From contig CAZYHV010000016.1 of NCBI GenBank assembly GCA_964647485.1, forward strand, positions 1-64,000: a stretch of 64,000 bases of DNA, in the 5' to 3' direction. Shown one piece after another: positions 37,001 through 44,926 of this stretch (positions are counted from its first letter, which is position 1; every line of letters begins with the position of its first letter). The position numbers and the translations under genes were made by a program. The notes under the pieces are model-generated. The model saw nothing but the letters and a program-made list of their open reading frames with translations, was not told the DNA's origin and searched no databases. Source of the DNA: FW021-bin31 sp964647485 (lineage in GTDB: Bacteria; Bacteroidota; Bacteroidia; Chitinophagales; Chitinophagaceae).

Positions 37001-38090
37001 ACGTCACTATTCTTATTATGGCAGAGGTCCACATGATAATTATTCAGACCGGAAAACAGGATCATTGATTCAACAATATAGGAGTACCGTAGCAGATCAA
37101 TTTGTGAAATTTCCCAAGCCTCAGGATATGGGAAATAGGGAGGATGTTCGCTGGGCTGCATTAACCAATGATTTGGGAGATGGAGCCGTATTTGTTTCGA
37201 CACAACCTAAAATGTCGGCTTCTGCTTTACAATATTCTCCAATGGATTTGATATTAGCCCCACACCCTTATCAATTACCCCAACCGGGAGATACCTATTT
37301 AAATTTAGATGCTGCTTCTACCGGACTAGGGGGGAATAGCTGCGGACAAGGTCCTCCGCTAAAAGAAGATAGGGTGAAGGCAACACCTACGAATTTCGGA
37401 TTTATTATTCGACCGGTGAACGACCATCGTATTACAAAAGTAGCAAACGTCAGACCTTCGGGTAAAACACCCTTATCTATTACTCGTAGTAAAACAGGGG
37501 TAGTGGATATTCATTCGGTGAATCCTGGAAGTATTGAATATCGAATAGATGATGGTAAAGCTCAAACCTACCATTATAAAGATATTCAGTTTAGGCAAGG
37601 AGGAACTATAACAGCCTGGTATAAAGAGGATCCTAAAATTAAAGTTCGTTCGAAATTTGAAAAAATAGAAACTGTTCCGGTGACAATTATGAATGTAAGC
37701 AGTGCAGAAGCCGGATCGGGAGATGCCGATCATCTTATCGATGGAGATCCCAATACAATTTGGCATACGATGTATTCGGTGACAGTGGCTAAATATCCAC
37801 ATTGGGTGGATTTTGATTTAAATGAGAAACGGAAAATCAAAGGATTTACTTATTTGCCACGGCAGAATGGAACCAATGGAGATGTAAAGGAGTATAGTAT
37901 CTTAGTAAGTTCCGATGGTGAAAATTGGAATCCTGTCATTAAAGAGGGGATTTTCAAAAAGGATAAATCTAAAAAGCGCGTTCTTTTTAAACAACCGGTT
38001 GACGCCAGATATGTACGTTTTAAAGCACTGAGCGAACAATATGGAAGGGATTATGCTTCCGGAGCAGAGATGAGTATTTTAGAAGAGTAA
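34041..38090 (+). CDS. GH2 LacZ-type beta-galactosidase with C-terminal discoidin domain
   Basis: The product has 1349 residues. Signal peptide (MMMKRPCFYALIVFTLSVFVFP...), sugar-binding jelly-roll, two Ig domains, barrel and a Bgal_small_N domain (about 830-1080, 'YGRGPHDNYSDRKTG') follow the LacZ plan. Glu541 in 'WSLGNEAGPG' is the acid/base and Glu604 in 'HISEYAHSMGN' the nucleophile. About 220 extra residues follow Bgal_small_N, ending in an F5/8 type C (CBM32-like) domain, 'VSSAEAGSGDADHLIDGDPN' through 'YGRDYASGAEMSILEE'. Such a module often binds galactose or GlcNAc. It is the largest hydrolase of the locus and probably removes beta-galactose in the periplasm. Confidence 0.93.
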   Translation: MMMKRPCFYALIVFTLSVFVFPKTTNAQQLLKGFKYGNEKAPSGEEWNDPQQYALNKEQPRAYFFPFEEIRQARKVLPENSSYWKSLDGIWKFHFSKRPNQRPEDFYKPSFDVSHWDTIPVPSSWNIYGIQKDGTLKYGVPIYTNQRVIFQHSVKVGDWKGGVMRTPPKDWTTYEYRNEVGSFRRDFMIPEDWDGKEKFISFDGVSSFFYLWINGHYVGFSENSRNAARFNITKYLKKGKNTVAVEVYRISDGTFLEDQDMFRLPGIFRTVAVYATPKVQIRDLRVIPDLGENYQGGTLTIHADIRNFNKKAAKGYSLEYTLYRNKLYADENTLVKNAVARASVSPVKQGKIVQASKATLKLDHPKKWSAEKPYRYTLIAALKNKKGETIEWTSVYTGFRKVELKDTKAEDDEFGRAGKYFYVNGETVKLRGVNRHETNPEVGKAITHGMMEREVRLMKRANINHVRNSHYPDDPYWYYLADKYGLYLEDEANIESHEYYYGKESLSHVPEFKAAHVNRVMEMVHSNYNHPAIVIWSLGNEAGPGKNFAAAYDALKKVDTSRPVQYERNNDIVDIGSNQYPSIAWVRGAVKGKYNIKYPFHISEYAHSMGNACGNLADYWEAIESSNFIMGGAIWDWIDQGMYYYDKKTGDKFTAYGGDFGDKPNDGQFVLNGLLFSNYEPKPQYYEVKKVYQNVVVDDADVKKGNFELHNKFYFKDLSGYQLGWTLLKNGEAVQSGELSDMNVEPRGRKTIHIPYKYDDLDPAAEYFIVLQFLLKEDRPWAKKGYVQGEAQFLVKQATEKPAIASEMKKIDGLSFQPSKGDIQSISGDDFIVKFDKKKGTIYSLKYGNQQIIKEGKGPRINAIRAFTNNDNWAYQKWFANGLHHLKNHTTSGQFIKNEDGTISVLFTVVSQAPNAAKITGGTSSGHNHVIELTDHQFGPTDFKFTTSRIWTVYPDGSIELESSISSNKPILSLARLGYVMNIPKTLRHYSYYGRGPHDNYSDRKTGSLIQQYRSTVADQFVKFPKPQDMGNREDVRWAALTNDLGDGAVFVSTQPKMSASALQYSPMDLILAPHPYQLPQPGDTYLNLDAASTGLGGNSCGQGPPLKEDRVKATPTNFGFIIRPVNDHRITKVANVRPSGKTPLSITRSKTGVVDIHSVNPGSIEYRIDDGKAQTYHYKDIQFRQGGTITAWYKEDPKIKVRSKFEKIETVPVTIMNVSSAEAGSGDADHLIDGDPNTIWHTMYSVTVAKYPHWVDFDLNEKRKIKGFTYLPRQNGTNGDVKEYSILVSSDGENWNPVIKEGIFKKDKSKKRVLFKQPVDARYVRFKALSEQYGRDYASGAEMSILEE

Positions 38091-38227
38091 TTTATAAAAG
38101 CAGTATTTTAGATTTGTATGGGAAAACAGTGGGGCCGGATAGATACATCCTATTTATGCCAAGGAATAGATTTTAGAATTATATCTCAAAATTCCTTAAA
38201 TTGAGACGAAAATTTAAATCTGTTGAT

Positions 38228-39676
38228 ATGCTTAAGAAAACTCTTGCTCTTGTTGCTTTCTCCCTATTTTGTATTACTATTACCCAAGCCCAATACCAAC
38301 CGAATTGGGAATCTCTGGATAAAAAGAGCATTCCCGAATGGTATCAGGATGCTAAATTTGGTATTTTTATTCATTGGGGAGTCTATTCTGTACCTGCCTT
38401 TTCCAAAGTGGGAGGATATGCAGAATGGTATCAGCATAAATTACGTTCTGATTCTACCAGCCCTACGGCTAAATATCAACATGAAGTTTATGGAAACCAA
38501 TCCTACTATGATTTAGCTCAATATTTTAAAGCACAGCTCTTTGATCCGAAGGCCTGGGCACAATTATTCGAAAAGTCTGGAGCAAAGTATGTGGCATTGA
38601 CTTCGAAACATCATGATGGGTATTGTTTATGGCCGAGCAAAGCGGGAGATCGGGATTGGGGATTTCCCTGGAATTCAACAGAGGTGGGACCGCATCAGAA
38701 TCTTATAAAAGCATTGTTTACAGCATTAAAAAAGACAGATGTAAAACCAGGTCTGTATTATTCGCTCTATGAATGGTATAACCCTTTGTATTTAAGAAAT
38801 GTAGATTCTTTTGTCACTCAACACACTATTCCCCAGTTAAAAGACTTAATTAATAATTATCATCCTTATGTGTTATTTACCGATGGAGGATGGGATCAGA
38901 GTGCAAAGACTTGGCAAGCAACCAAGTTCTTGTCTTGGTTATATAATGATAGTCCGGTAAAAGACAGCATCGTTACTTATGACCGATGGGGGAGTGGGAT
39001 ACGTTTCCATCATGGGATGGTTTATACTCCTGAATATCAACCGGGAAAGACTTTTGATGGACATTATTTTGAAGAAAGCCAGGGAATGGGATATTCTTAT
39101 GGATATAATCGTGCAGAAGATATCTCAGATTATAGTTCCGGAAGGTTATTGACTTTGCAATTGATTGATATTGTAAGCCGAGGAGGAAACTTTTTGTTGG
39201 ATGTTGGTCCTCGTTCGGATGGGAAAATTCCTGCAGTTATGCAGGAAAGACTATTACATATTGGGAAATGGTTGTCTATGAACGGGAAAGCTATCTATGG
39301 TACACGACCTTGGAAAAGAACGGTACAATGGACGAAAGGGAAACGAGATTATAAGCCAAAAAAGGGGGAGACTCTTTTATTAAAACAAACTATTGATCCT
39401 GATTCGGGTTATGCAACGAAAGAGATTTTCTTTACTCATAAAAAAGATACTTTGTTCTGTATTTTGCCACAATATCCGAAAAAACAACTGGTCGTTAAAG
39501 ATTTCCATCTCCCTCAAAATGCAACGGCTACATTATTGGCAAACGGAAAGCAACTTCCGTGGAAAAATACGGGGGAGAATGTGGAAGTAACTGTTCCTGA
39601 ATTTGATCCTAATATGATGGAAGAATCGGATGCTTATGTGATTCAGTTTACAAGTGTTTCGGTGGCAAAGAGATAG
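38228..39676 (+). CDS. GH29 alpha-L-fucosidase whose 3' end runs into a repeat
   Basis: The ATG at 38228 yields 482 residues with signal peptide MLKKTLALVAFSLFCITITQAQ; a TTG nine codons upstream is less likely. Motifs are 'WYQDAKFGIFIHWGVYSV', 'LTSKHHDGYCLWPS' and 'YVLFTDGGWD' with Asp219 as predicted nucleophile. 'RGGNFLLDVGPRSDGKIP' follows. This is the GH29-A style, without a discoidin domain. The last codons ('SVSVAKR' and the stop) are encoded by the first unit of the 67-bp repeat that begins at about 39652, so the original C-terminus was probably replaced by read-through into the repeat. The core enzyme is unaffected. Confidence 0.9.
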   Translation: MLKKTLALVAFSLFCITITQAQYQPNWESLDKKSIPEWYQDAKFGIFIHWGVYSVPAFSKVGGYAEWYQHKLRSDSTSPTAKYQHEVYGNQSYYDLAQYFKAQLFDPKAWAQLFEKSGAKYVALTSKHHDGYCLWPSKAGDRDWGFPWNSTEVGPHQNLIKALFTALKKTDVKPGLYYSLYEWYNPLYLRNVDSFVTQHTIPQLKDLINNYHPYVLFTDGGWDQSAKTWQATKFLSWLYNDSPVKDSIVTYDRWGSGIRFHHGMVYTPEYQPGKTFDGHYFEESQGMGYSYGYNRAEDISDYSSGRLLTLQLIDIVSRGGNFLLDVGPRSDGKIPAVMQERLLHIGKWLSMNGKAIYGTRPWKRTVQWTKGKRDYKPKKGETLLLKQTIDPDSGYATKEIFFTHKKDTLFCILPQYPKKQLVVKDFHLPQNATATLLANGKQLPWKNTGENVEVTVPEFDPNMMEESDAYVIQFTSVSVAKR

Positions 39677-40060
39677 CCACGGAAGCACGGAGAAGCACAG
39701 AAAAGAATCAGTGAAANNNNNNNNNNNNNNNNNNNNNNNNNNNNNNNNNNNNNNNNNNNNNNNNNNNNNNNNNNNNNNNNNNNNNNNNNNNNNNNNNNNN
39801 NNNNNNNNNNNNNNNNAAAAGAATCAGTGTCGTTCCGTGTCTCAGTGGCAAAGAGATAGCCACGGAAGCACAGAGAAGCACGGAAAAGAATCAGTGTTGT
39901 TCCGTGTTTCAGTGGCAAAGAGATAGCCACGGAAGCACGGAGAAGCACGGAAAAGAATCAGTGTCGTTCCGTGTCTCAGTGGCAAAGAGATAGCCACGGA
40001 AGCACGGAGAAGCACAGAAAAGAATCAGTGAAATTCTGCGTTTCAGTGGCAAAAAAACAA
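39652..40060. repeat. 67-bp tandem repeat array containing an assembly gap
   Basis: Units starting GCCACGGAAGCAC occur at 39676, 39859, 39926 and 39993. The last three are spaced exactly 67 bases apart. Each unit holds CCACGGAAGCACGGAG on one side and TTCCGTGTCTCAGTGG on the other, so it can fold on itself. Units differ by a few substitutions. The array fills the space between the fucosidase and the ArsC-like gene; the stretch up to 40066 has no other feature. It is not a CRISPR array because there are no unique spacers. Confidence 0.9.
39717..39816. other. Assembly gap of 100 N
   Basis: Exactly 100 N replace sequence inside the repeat array, which is a conventional placeholder for an unknown length. 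Phase of the repeat on both sides implies a true missing length of 51 bases plus a multiple of 67. Confidence 0.98.
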
Positions 40061-40066
40061 ATACTT

Positions 40067-40414
40067 ATGAGTAATTTAACAATCTATCACAATCCTCGAT
40101 GCAGTAAAAGTAGGGGAGCATTAAAAATACTAGAAGAAAAAGGTTTATCTCCTGATGTTAGATATTATTTGAAGGAGGCACTTTCAGAAGAAGAGTTGAA
40201 GTTTTTATTGAATAAACTGGGTATAAGAGCTGAAGATCTTGTAAGAAAAGGAGAGAAGTTGTATAAGGAGCAATATAGAGGAAAGACTCTTTCAGAGGCA
40301 GAATGGATACATGTTTTGACAGAACATCCTCGGCTAATAGAACGGCCTATTGTGATTAAAGGAAATAAAGCAGTTATTGGTCGTCCACCGGAAAAGGTCA
40401 TGGAGCTTATATAG
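40067..40414 (+). CDS. ArsC/Spx-family arsenate reductase-like protein
   Basis: The ATG at 40067 gives 115 residues, the usual length; a longer frame from 39971 would be coded by the repeat array and is rejected. The thioredoxin-like fold opens with 'LTIYHNPRCSKSRGALKIL', holding the single catalytic Cys and the C-x5-R pattern of glutaredoxin-linked arsenate reductases. Later 'LIERPIVIKGNKAVIGRPPE' supplies the conserved Arg residues and the cis-proline. Many such chromosomal genes outside ars operons (YffB/Spx-like) have no proven arsenic role. There are no ars neighbours here, so arsenate reduction is possible but unproven. A clear terminator follows at 40490. Confidence 0.88.
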   Translation: MSNLTIYHNPRCSKSRGALKILEEKGLSPDVRYYLKEALSEEELKFLLNKLGIRAEDLVRKGEKLYKEQYRGKTLSEAEWIHVLTEHPRLIERPIVIKGNKAVIGRPPEKVMELI

Positions 40415-40489
40415 CATTCTTGATAAATGAAGCAATCGGATTTTCATTAAGGGGTAACATTAACTTAAGAAGAGGTATTTCATGTCAAA

Positions 40490-40518
40490 CACCTTGAAAA
40501 TATACAAGGTGGTTTTTT
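40490..40518 (+). terminator. Terminator after the ArsC-like gene
   Basis: CACCTTG (40490-40496) pairs perfectly with CAAGGTG (40505-40511) around an eight-base loop. T6 follows at 40513-40518. Confidence 0.8.
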
Positions 40519-40539
40519 AACCTTTAAATGTTATCAATC

Positions 40540-40875
40540 ATGAAAACAAAAAACTTTACGCTCAAAGACTGTAGCTCTTTTGTATTATTTCTTTTGGCTA
40601 TGTTCTTCCTATTCTCTTGTTCTAAGAGTAATAATGCGGTGTATTGGAAAAATAGTACTCCATATTATCTCACTGATGGTACCAAAGAAGCCATGGTAAA
40701 AGATATGGTTTTCTTTGGAGATAATATATATATTACGGGATATGAAAAGGCAGATCAAAGCCCCGGATCTAGTAAGATAGCTAAATATTGGATAAATGAT
40801 GCTGCGCATGCAATAGCTCTTTCTGACGAAACAAATAAAGGAGAAGGATCCTATATATTTGTGACTGAAGAGTAG
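40540..40875 (+). CDS. Short lipoprotein with about one and a half YWKN-type repeats
   Basis: The ATG at 40540 gives 111 residues; an ATG four codons earlier (40528) is equally possible. The lipobox is 'MFFLFSCSKSNN'. The rest reads like the beginning of a repeat family of Bacteroidota lipoproteins: 'AVYWKNSTPYYLTDGTKEA', 'DMVFFGDNIYITGYE', then a second 'AKYWINDAAHAIALSDE'. Members known to me carry many such units and probably form a propeller; this one stops after one full unit and the start of another. It is either a minimal member or a truncated remnant. A strong terminator follows, which suggests it is still a transcription unit. Confidence 0.65.
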   Translation: MKTKNFTLKDCSSFVLFLLAMFFLFSCSKSNNAVYWKNSTPYYLTDGTKEAMVKDMVFFGDNIYITGYEKADQSPGSSKIAKYWINDAAHAIALSDETNKGEGSYIFVTEE

Positions 40876-40904
40876 CCTATGAGTGTGTGTTTGTAGTAGT
40901 GAGA

Positions 40905-40939
40905 AGCCAATCTGCCAATGCGTGTAGATTGGCTTTTTT
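40905..40939 (+). terminator. Terminator after the short lipoprotein gene
   Basis: AGCCAATCT (40905-40913) pairs perfectly with AGATTGGCT (40926-40934), followed by a T-run to 40939. Confidence 0.85.
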
Positions 40940-41087
40940 GGAAAAAAGAAGTTCAAAACTACAATAAACTATGTTAATAATTTGGAAATGAAGTGCTTAA
41001 AAGTGTATTTTTGAGTGATAGAGAAGTCGTTTTTGTGTCGTTTGGAACGGCTGATCTTTCTCTTATTGTAAACTTATCAGGGATTAA

Positions 41088-43574
41088 ATGCGAACAATTT
41101 TACTCTTTATATTACTCTTATTAAGTGGTTTTTTAGCATTTGGACAAAATGTGGTGGTGAAAGGTGTTGTACGTGATAAAAGTACGAAAGAACCGTTGCC
41201 TTTTTCTTCGATACAATTTAAAGGAACGACCATAGGAACAAGTACGAATGAAGATGGGGTTTATGAACTGCATCTTGATTATTTTCCGGGAGATACCATT
41301 TTAGCAAGGACGATTGGGTATAAAACACGATTGGTTGCGATAAATAAGAAGAAAAATCATCAGACTCTCAATATTGAATTGCAAAGAAAAGATTATACGC
41401 TGAACGAATTTGAAGTTCATGCAGGAGTAAATCCGGCATTGACGATGTTAAAAAAAATAATTAAGCATAAGCCGGAAAATAATCCGGAAAAATTATCTGC
41501 CTATACTGAGAAGATATATAACAAACTGGAGTTTGATTTAGATCGGTTGAATAAAAAGAAGATTCAACATTCTAAATTATTAAAGCCTTTTGCCTTCCTG
41601 TTAAATAATATTGATTCTACCTCAAGTGATCAACCTTTTTTACCAATATTTTTGACTGAGACGATTTCTGATTTTTATTATAAAAATAATCCAAAGAAAG
41701 AGAAAGAAATTATTCGTGCAAGCCATCGTTCAGGAATAAAAAACAGTAGTTTTACTCAGTTTCTTGGAAATATGTATCAGAAAATAAATATATATGATAA
41801 TTATATTTCCGTATTTGGAAAAAAGTTTCCAAGTCCAATTAACAACAAAGCAACGGTTTTCTACAATTATCATTTAGTAGATACCCAATATATTGATCAT
41901 CATTTATGTTATCAGATTGCGTTCGAGCCGCGACATAAAGAAGGACAATATTTTTTTGGTGATTTTTGGGTAAATGATACCTCTTTTGCTATCAAAAAGA
42001 TGAATCTTCAGGTGACAAAAGAGGCCAATATAAATTTTGTTCGTAAAATTAGTATAGTACAAGCTTTTAAAGCTTTGGGAGATACGGCTTGGTTGGCAAC
42101 TGAAGACAAAATAATAGCCGAATTTATTCCCATTGGAGAGAATAAACCGGGTATTATTGGCAGAAAAACAACTCATTATTATGATATTAAAATGGGGGAT
42201 TCTGCCGTGAATCATATTTTAAATAAAAAAAAATACCGAGGGAGTAATCTTTTTGTTGAAGAAGGAGCCAATGCAAAAGCAGATAGTTTTTGGATCAAGC
42301 ATCGGTTCATTGATTTGGGAAGAAATGAAAAAGCTATTTATAGCATGATGGATACCTTAGAGACTATGCCTTTGTATCATAAATATGTGAATGTTATCCA
42401 ATTTATTACGACAGGAACCAAGGCTTTTGGCCCGATTGAAATAGGACCTTATTATTATTTTATTAGTGGAAATCAACGAGAAAAGATAAGATTACGTTTT
42501 GATGTAGGAACAACGAAAAACTTGTTTAAAAATATCTATCTGCATACCTATTTAGCCTATGGCTTTGGAGACCATCAATTTAAAGGAGGAATATCCGGGT
42601 TGTGGCTCCTCCATCGACATCCCCGAATGTCACTTTATGCCTCTTATACTCATGATCTGGATAATGGAGGTGGAGGGAAAGATATTAGTACCGATAATAT
42701 TTTTTCTCTGGCCATTAGGAAAAAAGGGATACCTCAAAAGTTTGTTATGGAGGATGAAAAAAAAATTGGTTTTTATAAGGAATGGTTGAATGGTTTCTCC
42801 TTAGAAGGAACATTTACCAATAAACGTTACCATCCTTATGCTCCCTTGCCGATAAAAAGTGATTTTACGAAAGGAGTTGGTTCCTATAGTGTCTTGGATA
42901 ATTCTGAATTTAAATTAGCCGCTCGTTTTGCCTATCGAGAGAAAATTTTAGAAGGAGACTATAAAAGAATGAGCTTGGGAAGTAAATATCCGATATTGAA
43001 AATCTCAGGAGCAGTCGGTTTGAAGGGAGTGTTGAATAGTGGATATCACTATGAAAAGTTGCAAGTTAAAATATCCGATAAAGTCTCTATTGCTCCTTTT
43101 GGGAAATTAGAGTATGCCTTATATAGTGGAAAAATATGGGGAGATCTGCCCTATTTACTTTTAAAAATCCATCAGGGGAATGAGCTTTATTATTATAATT
43201 ATCATGCTTTTAATATGATGAATCGCTATGAGTTCTTAAGTGATGAATGGTTAGGATTTAATTTCGAACATCATATCGGAGGAGGTCTTTTTAACTATAT
43301 TCCTTTGTTGAAAAAATTAAAATTAAGACAATTTTGGACGGTGAAATATGTCATTGGCGGATTGTCTGATGTCAATAAATCATTGAATTTTGGAAAAGGA
43401 TACAATTTTCAAACATTGGAGGGGAATCCTTATCTAGAATTGGGAACAGGAGTAGAAAATATTTTGCATTTTATTCGTATAGATTTTGTTTGGCGAGTAT
43501 TACCCCAATCGGGATTAGATATCCCTTTAAGCAGGAAATTTGGTATCTTTGGTAGCTTTAAACTCACATTTTGA
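41088..43574 (+). CDS. DUF5686 outer-membrane protein with carboxypeptidase-like regulatory domain
   Basis: The protein has 828 residues with signal peptide MRTILLFILLLLSGFLAFG. Residues about 22-105 form a carboxypeptidase-like beta-sandwich ('VVKGVVRDKSTKEPLPFSSI'), the same module found at the start of SusC proteins. The rest is the DUF5686 region ('LNEFEVHAGVNPALTMLKKI', 'FIRIDFVWRVLP'), predicted to be a beta-barrel in the outer membrane. It ends in the strand-like 'KFGIFGSFKLTF', with a terminal Phe as in outer-membrane barrels. The family is widespread in Bacteroidota with unknown function. It stands alone between two terminated units and the tRNA genes. Confidence 0.85.
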   Translation: MRTILLFILLLLSGFLAFGQNVVVKGVVRDKSTKEPLPFSSIQFKGTTIGTSTNEDGVYELHLDYFPGDTILARTIGYKTRLVAINKKKNHQTLNIELQRKDYTLNEFEVHAGVNPALTMLKKIIKHKPENNPEKLSAYTEKIYNKLEFDLDRLNKKKIQHSKLLKPFAFLLNNIDSTSSDQPFLPIFLTETISDFYYKNNPKKEKEIIRASHRSGIKNSSFTQFLGNMYQKINIYDNYISVFGKKFPSPINNKATVFYNYHLVDTQYIDHHLCYQIAFEPRHKEGQYFFGDFWVNDTSFAIKKMNLQVTKEANINFVRKISIVQAFKALGDTAWLATEDKIIAEFIPIGENKPGIIGRKTTHYYDIKMGDSAVNHILNKKKYRGSNLFVEEGANAKADSFWIKHRFIDLGRNEKAIYSMMDTLETMPLYHKYVNVIQFITTGTKAFGPIEIGPYYYFISGNQREKIRLRFDVGTTKNLFKNIYLHTYLAYGFGDHQFKGGISGLWLLHRHPRMSLYASYTHDLDNGGGGKDISTDNIFSLAIRKKGIPQKFVMEDEKKIGFYKEWLNGFSLEGTFTNKRYHPYAPLPIKSDFTKGVGSYSVLDNSEFKLAARFAYREKILEGDYKRMSLGSKYPILKISGAVGLKGVLNSGYHYEKLQVKISDKVSIAPFGKLEYALYSGKIWGDLPYLLLKIHQGNELYYYNYHAFNMMNRYEFLSDEWLGFNFEHHIGGGLFNYIPLLKKLKLRQFWTVKYVIGGLSDVNKSLNFGKGYNFQTLEGNPYLELGTGVENILHFIRIDFVWRVLPQSGLDIPLSRKFGIFGSFKLTF

Positions 43575-43694
43575 TAACAGTCATTTTCAAAATAGGGAAG
43601 AGTCTGTCAAACTGTTGATTAAAAACGATTTGTAGAGCTGTTTCCAAAAAGTGGGGAATAATGCGGGTTAAAACAATCGGTTTATAGATCGTTG

Positions 43695-43765
43695 TTGCCC
43701 GACCAGGATTCGAACCCGGACTAACAGAACCAGAATCTGCTGTACTACCATTATACTATCGGGCA
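43695..43765 (-). tRNA. tRNA-Gln (anticodon CTG)
   Basis: Read on the minus strand, the 7-bp acceptor TGCCCGA/TCGGGCA closes the cloverleaf. The T arm contains GGTTCGAATCC. The anticodon stem GCAGA/TCTGT (one G-T pair) carries loop TTCTGGT, giving anticodon CTG, which reads CAG. The discriminator base is A and CCA is not encoded. Confidence 0.92.
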
Positions 43766-43864
43766 AGGAAAGTGTTTATTAAGAAAAAGTAATCAGTAAT
43801 TAGGAGGATTGCTTCTCGGTATAGTGAATACCTCGGTTTCCGAATACTGATTACTTTTATTAAG

Positions 43865-43935
43865 TTGCCCGACCAGGATTCGAACCTGGGCTGACAGGAC
43901 CAAAACCTGTTGTGCTGCCGTTACACCATCGGGCA
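43865..43935 (-). tRNA. tRNA-Gln (anticodon TTG)
   Basis: Read on the minus strand, it has the same acceptor and T arm as the neighbouring tRNA. The anticodon stem ACAGG/CCTGT carries loop TTTTGGT, giving anticodon TTG, which reads CAA and by wobble CAG. It is transcribed towards the CTG gene 99 bases further on, so the two are probably one transcript arising from a duplication. CCA is not encoded. Confidence 0.93.
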
Positions 43936-44011
43936 ATATGTTATTACCTTATTGAGGGCGCAAAAATACATGCTTTTTTTTAATGAGCAAATAAGTTGAC
44001 AAAAAAATCTT

Positions 44012-44020
44012 TACCTTTGC
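44012..44020 (+). promoter_or_regulatory. -7 promoter element TACCTTTGC before the TPR gene
   Basis: TACCTTTG matches TAnnTTTG exactly and is followed by the commonly seen C. It is 26 bases before the ATG. A TTGAC at 43996 is too close (13 bases) to be a standard -33 box. Confidence 0.5.
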
Positions 44021-44045
44021 ATAAAAAATATAAATAAAGAAAGCG

Positions 44046-44897
44046 ATGGGTAAGAAACAATGGCTTGTGGCATTGATAGGAATAGTCGTAGTAGTGGCTA
44101 TTTATGCTTTTGGAGAGAGAGTAGTTCAGGCTAGTGATGCACCTGCTGTGAAGATGGCAAATGATGCAGCTAAAATGTCAGGAACAACTGCTTCTGCGAC
44201 CTCTTTTTCTTCTATTCTTAAGCAGGTCAAGAAGAACCAGCCTTCGGATGTGCAAATGAGATTGACTAGAATAGAAGGAACGGTTACTCGTGGTAATGTA
44301 AAAGAGCAGAAGGTAAGGGCTTATGGTCAGCTTGCTGCGGTTTGGGACAGCTTAGGGCAGGTCGCTATTGCTGCTCATTATAAAGGTGAACAAGGGAAGT
44401 TGGAAAATTCCGAAAAATCGTTAACCTTTGCAGCTTTTTTATTATTAAGGGATCAAGAGAAAACAGAAGATCCGGGAATTCGTCAATGGAAAATACAAGA
44501 CGCAAAAGGGTTCTTAGAAAAAGCAGAGAATATAGATCCGAATAGTGACTCCGTACAGGTAGGACTTGCTCAGGTAGATGTAGCTTCCGGAGAGGTGATG
44601 CAAGGAGTTCAGAAACTTTTAAAAGTAACAAAAAAGGATCCTAATAATATAGCTGCAAATATGACTTTAGGGCGCCTATCTATTACTTCCGGACAATTTA
44701 TGAAAGCTGTCGATCGATTACAAATTGTTGTAGATCAACAACCGCATAATGTTGAAGCACTGTATTATTTGGCAGAAGCATATAAAAATACCGGAAAGAA
44801 AGATAAAGCCATAAAGATTTTTGAAAAGTGTAAAGAGTTGGTAGATGATCCCGGCTTTGATAAAGAAATTGATAATTATATTAAAAAATTTAAATAA
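44046..44897 (+). CDS. Membrane-anchored TPR protein
   Basis: The product has 283 residues. An N-terminal hydrophobic helix (residues about 6-22, WLVALIGIVVVVAIYAFG) acts as anchor or uncleaved signal. At least three tetratricopeptide repeats follow, clearest in the second half ('NNIAANMTLGRLSITSGQFM', 'NVEALYYLAEAYKNTGKKDK'). TPR domains bind other proteins; no enzyme domain is present. It precedes the bS22-like peptide gene and RNase G on the same strand, an arrangement I associate with Bacteroidota in general, but its role is unknown. Confidence 0.85.
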   Translation: MGKKQWLVALIGIVVVVAIYAFGERVVQASDAPAVKMANDAAKMSGTTASATSFSSILKQVKKNQPSDVQMRLTRIEGTVTRGNVKEQKVRAYGQLAAVWDSLGQVAIAAHYKGEQGKLENSEKSLTFAAFLLLRDQEKTEDPGIRQWKIQDAKGFLEKAENIDPNSDSVQVGLAQVDVASGEVMQGVQKLLKVTKKDPNNIAANMTLGRLSITSGQFMKAVDRLQIVVDQQPHNVEALYYLAEAYKNTGKKDKAIKIFEKCKELVDDPGFDKEIDNYIKKFK

Positions 44898-44926
44898 ATT
44901 TTCTAAAACTATTAAAATTTAAAATT

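Noticed and set aside
39643..39948. Open frames running through the repeat array and the N gap
   Set aside because: They exist only because the repeat lacks stops and the gap is translated as unknown residues.
39652..40060. CRISPR array
   Set aside because: The units are contiguous 67-bp tandem copies without unique spacers, and no cas gene is present.
40067..40414. Arsenic resistance operon
   Set aside because: Only an ArsC-like gene is present; no arsR, arsB, acr3 or arsM is found around it.
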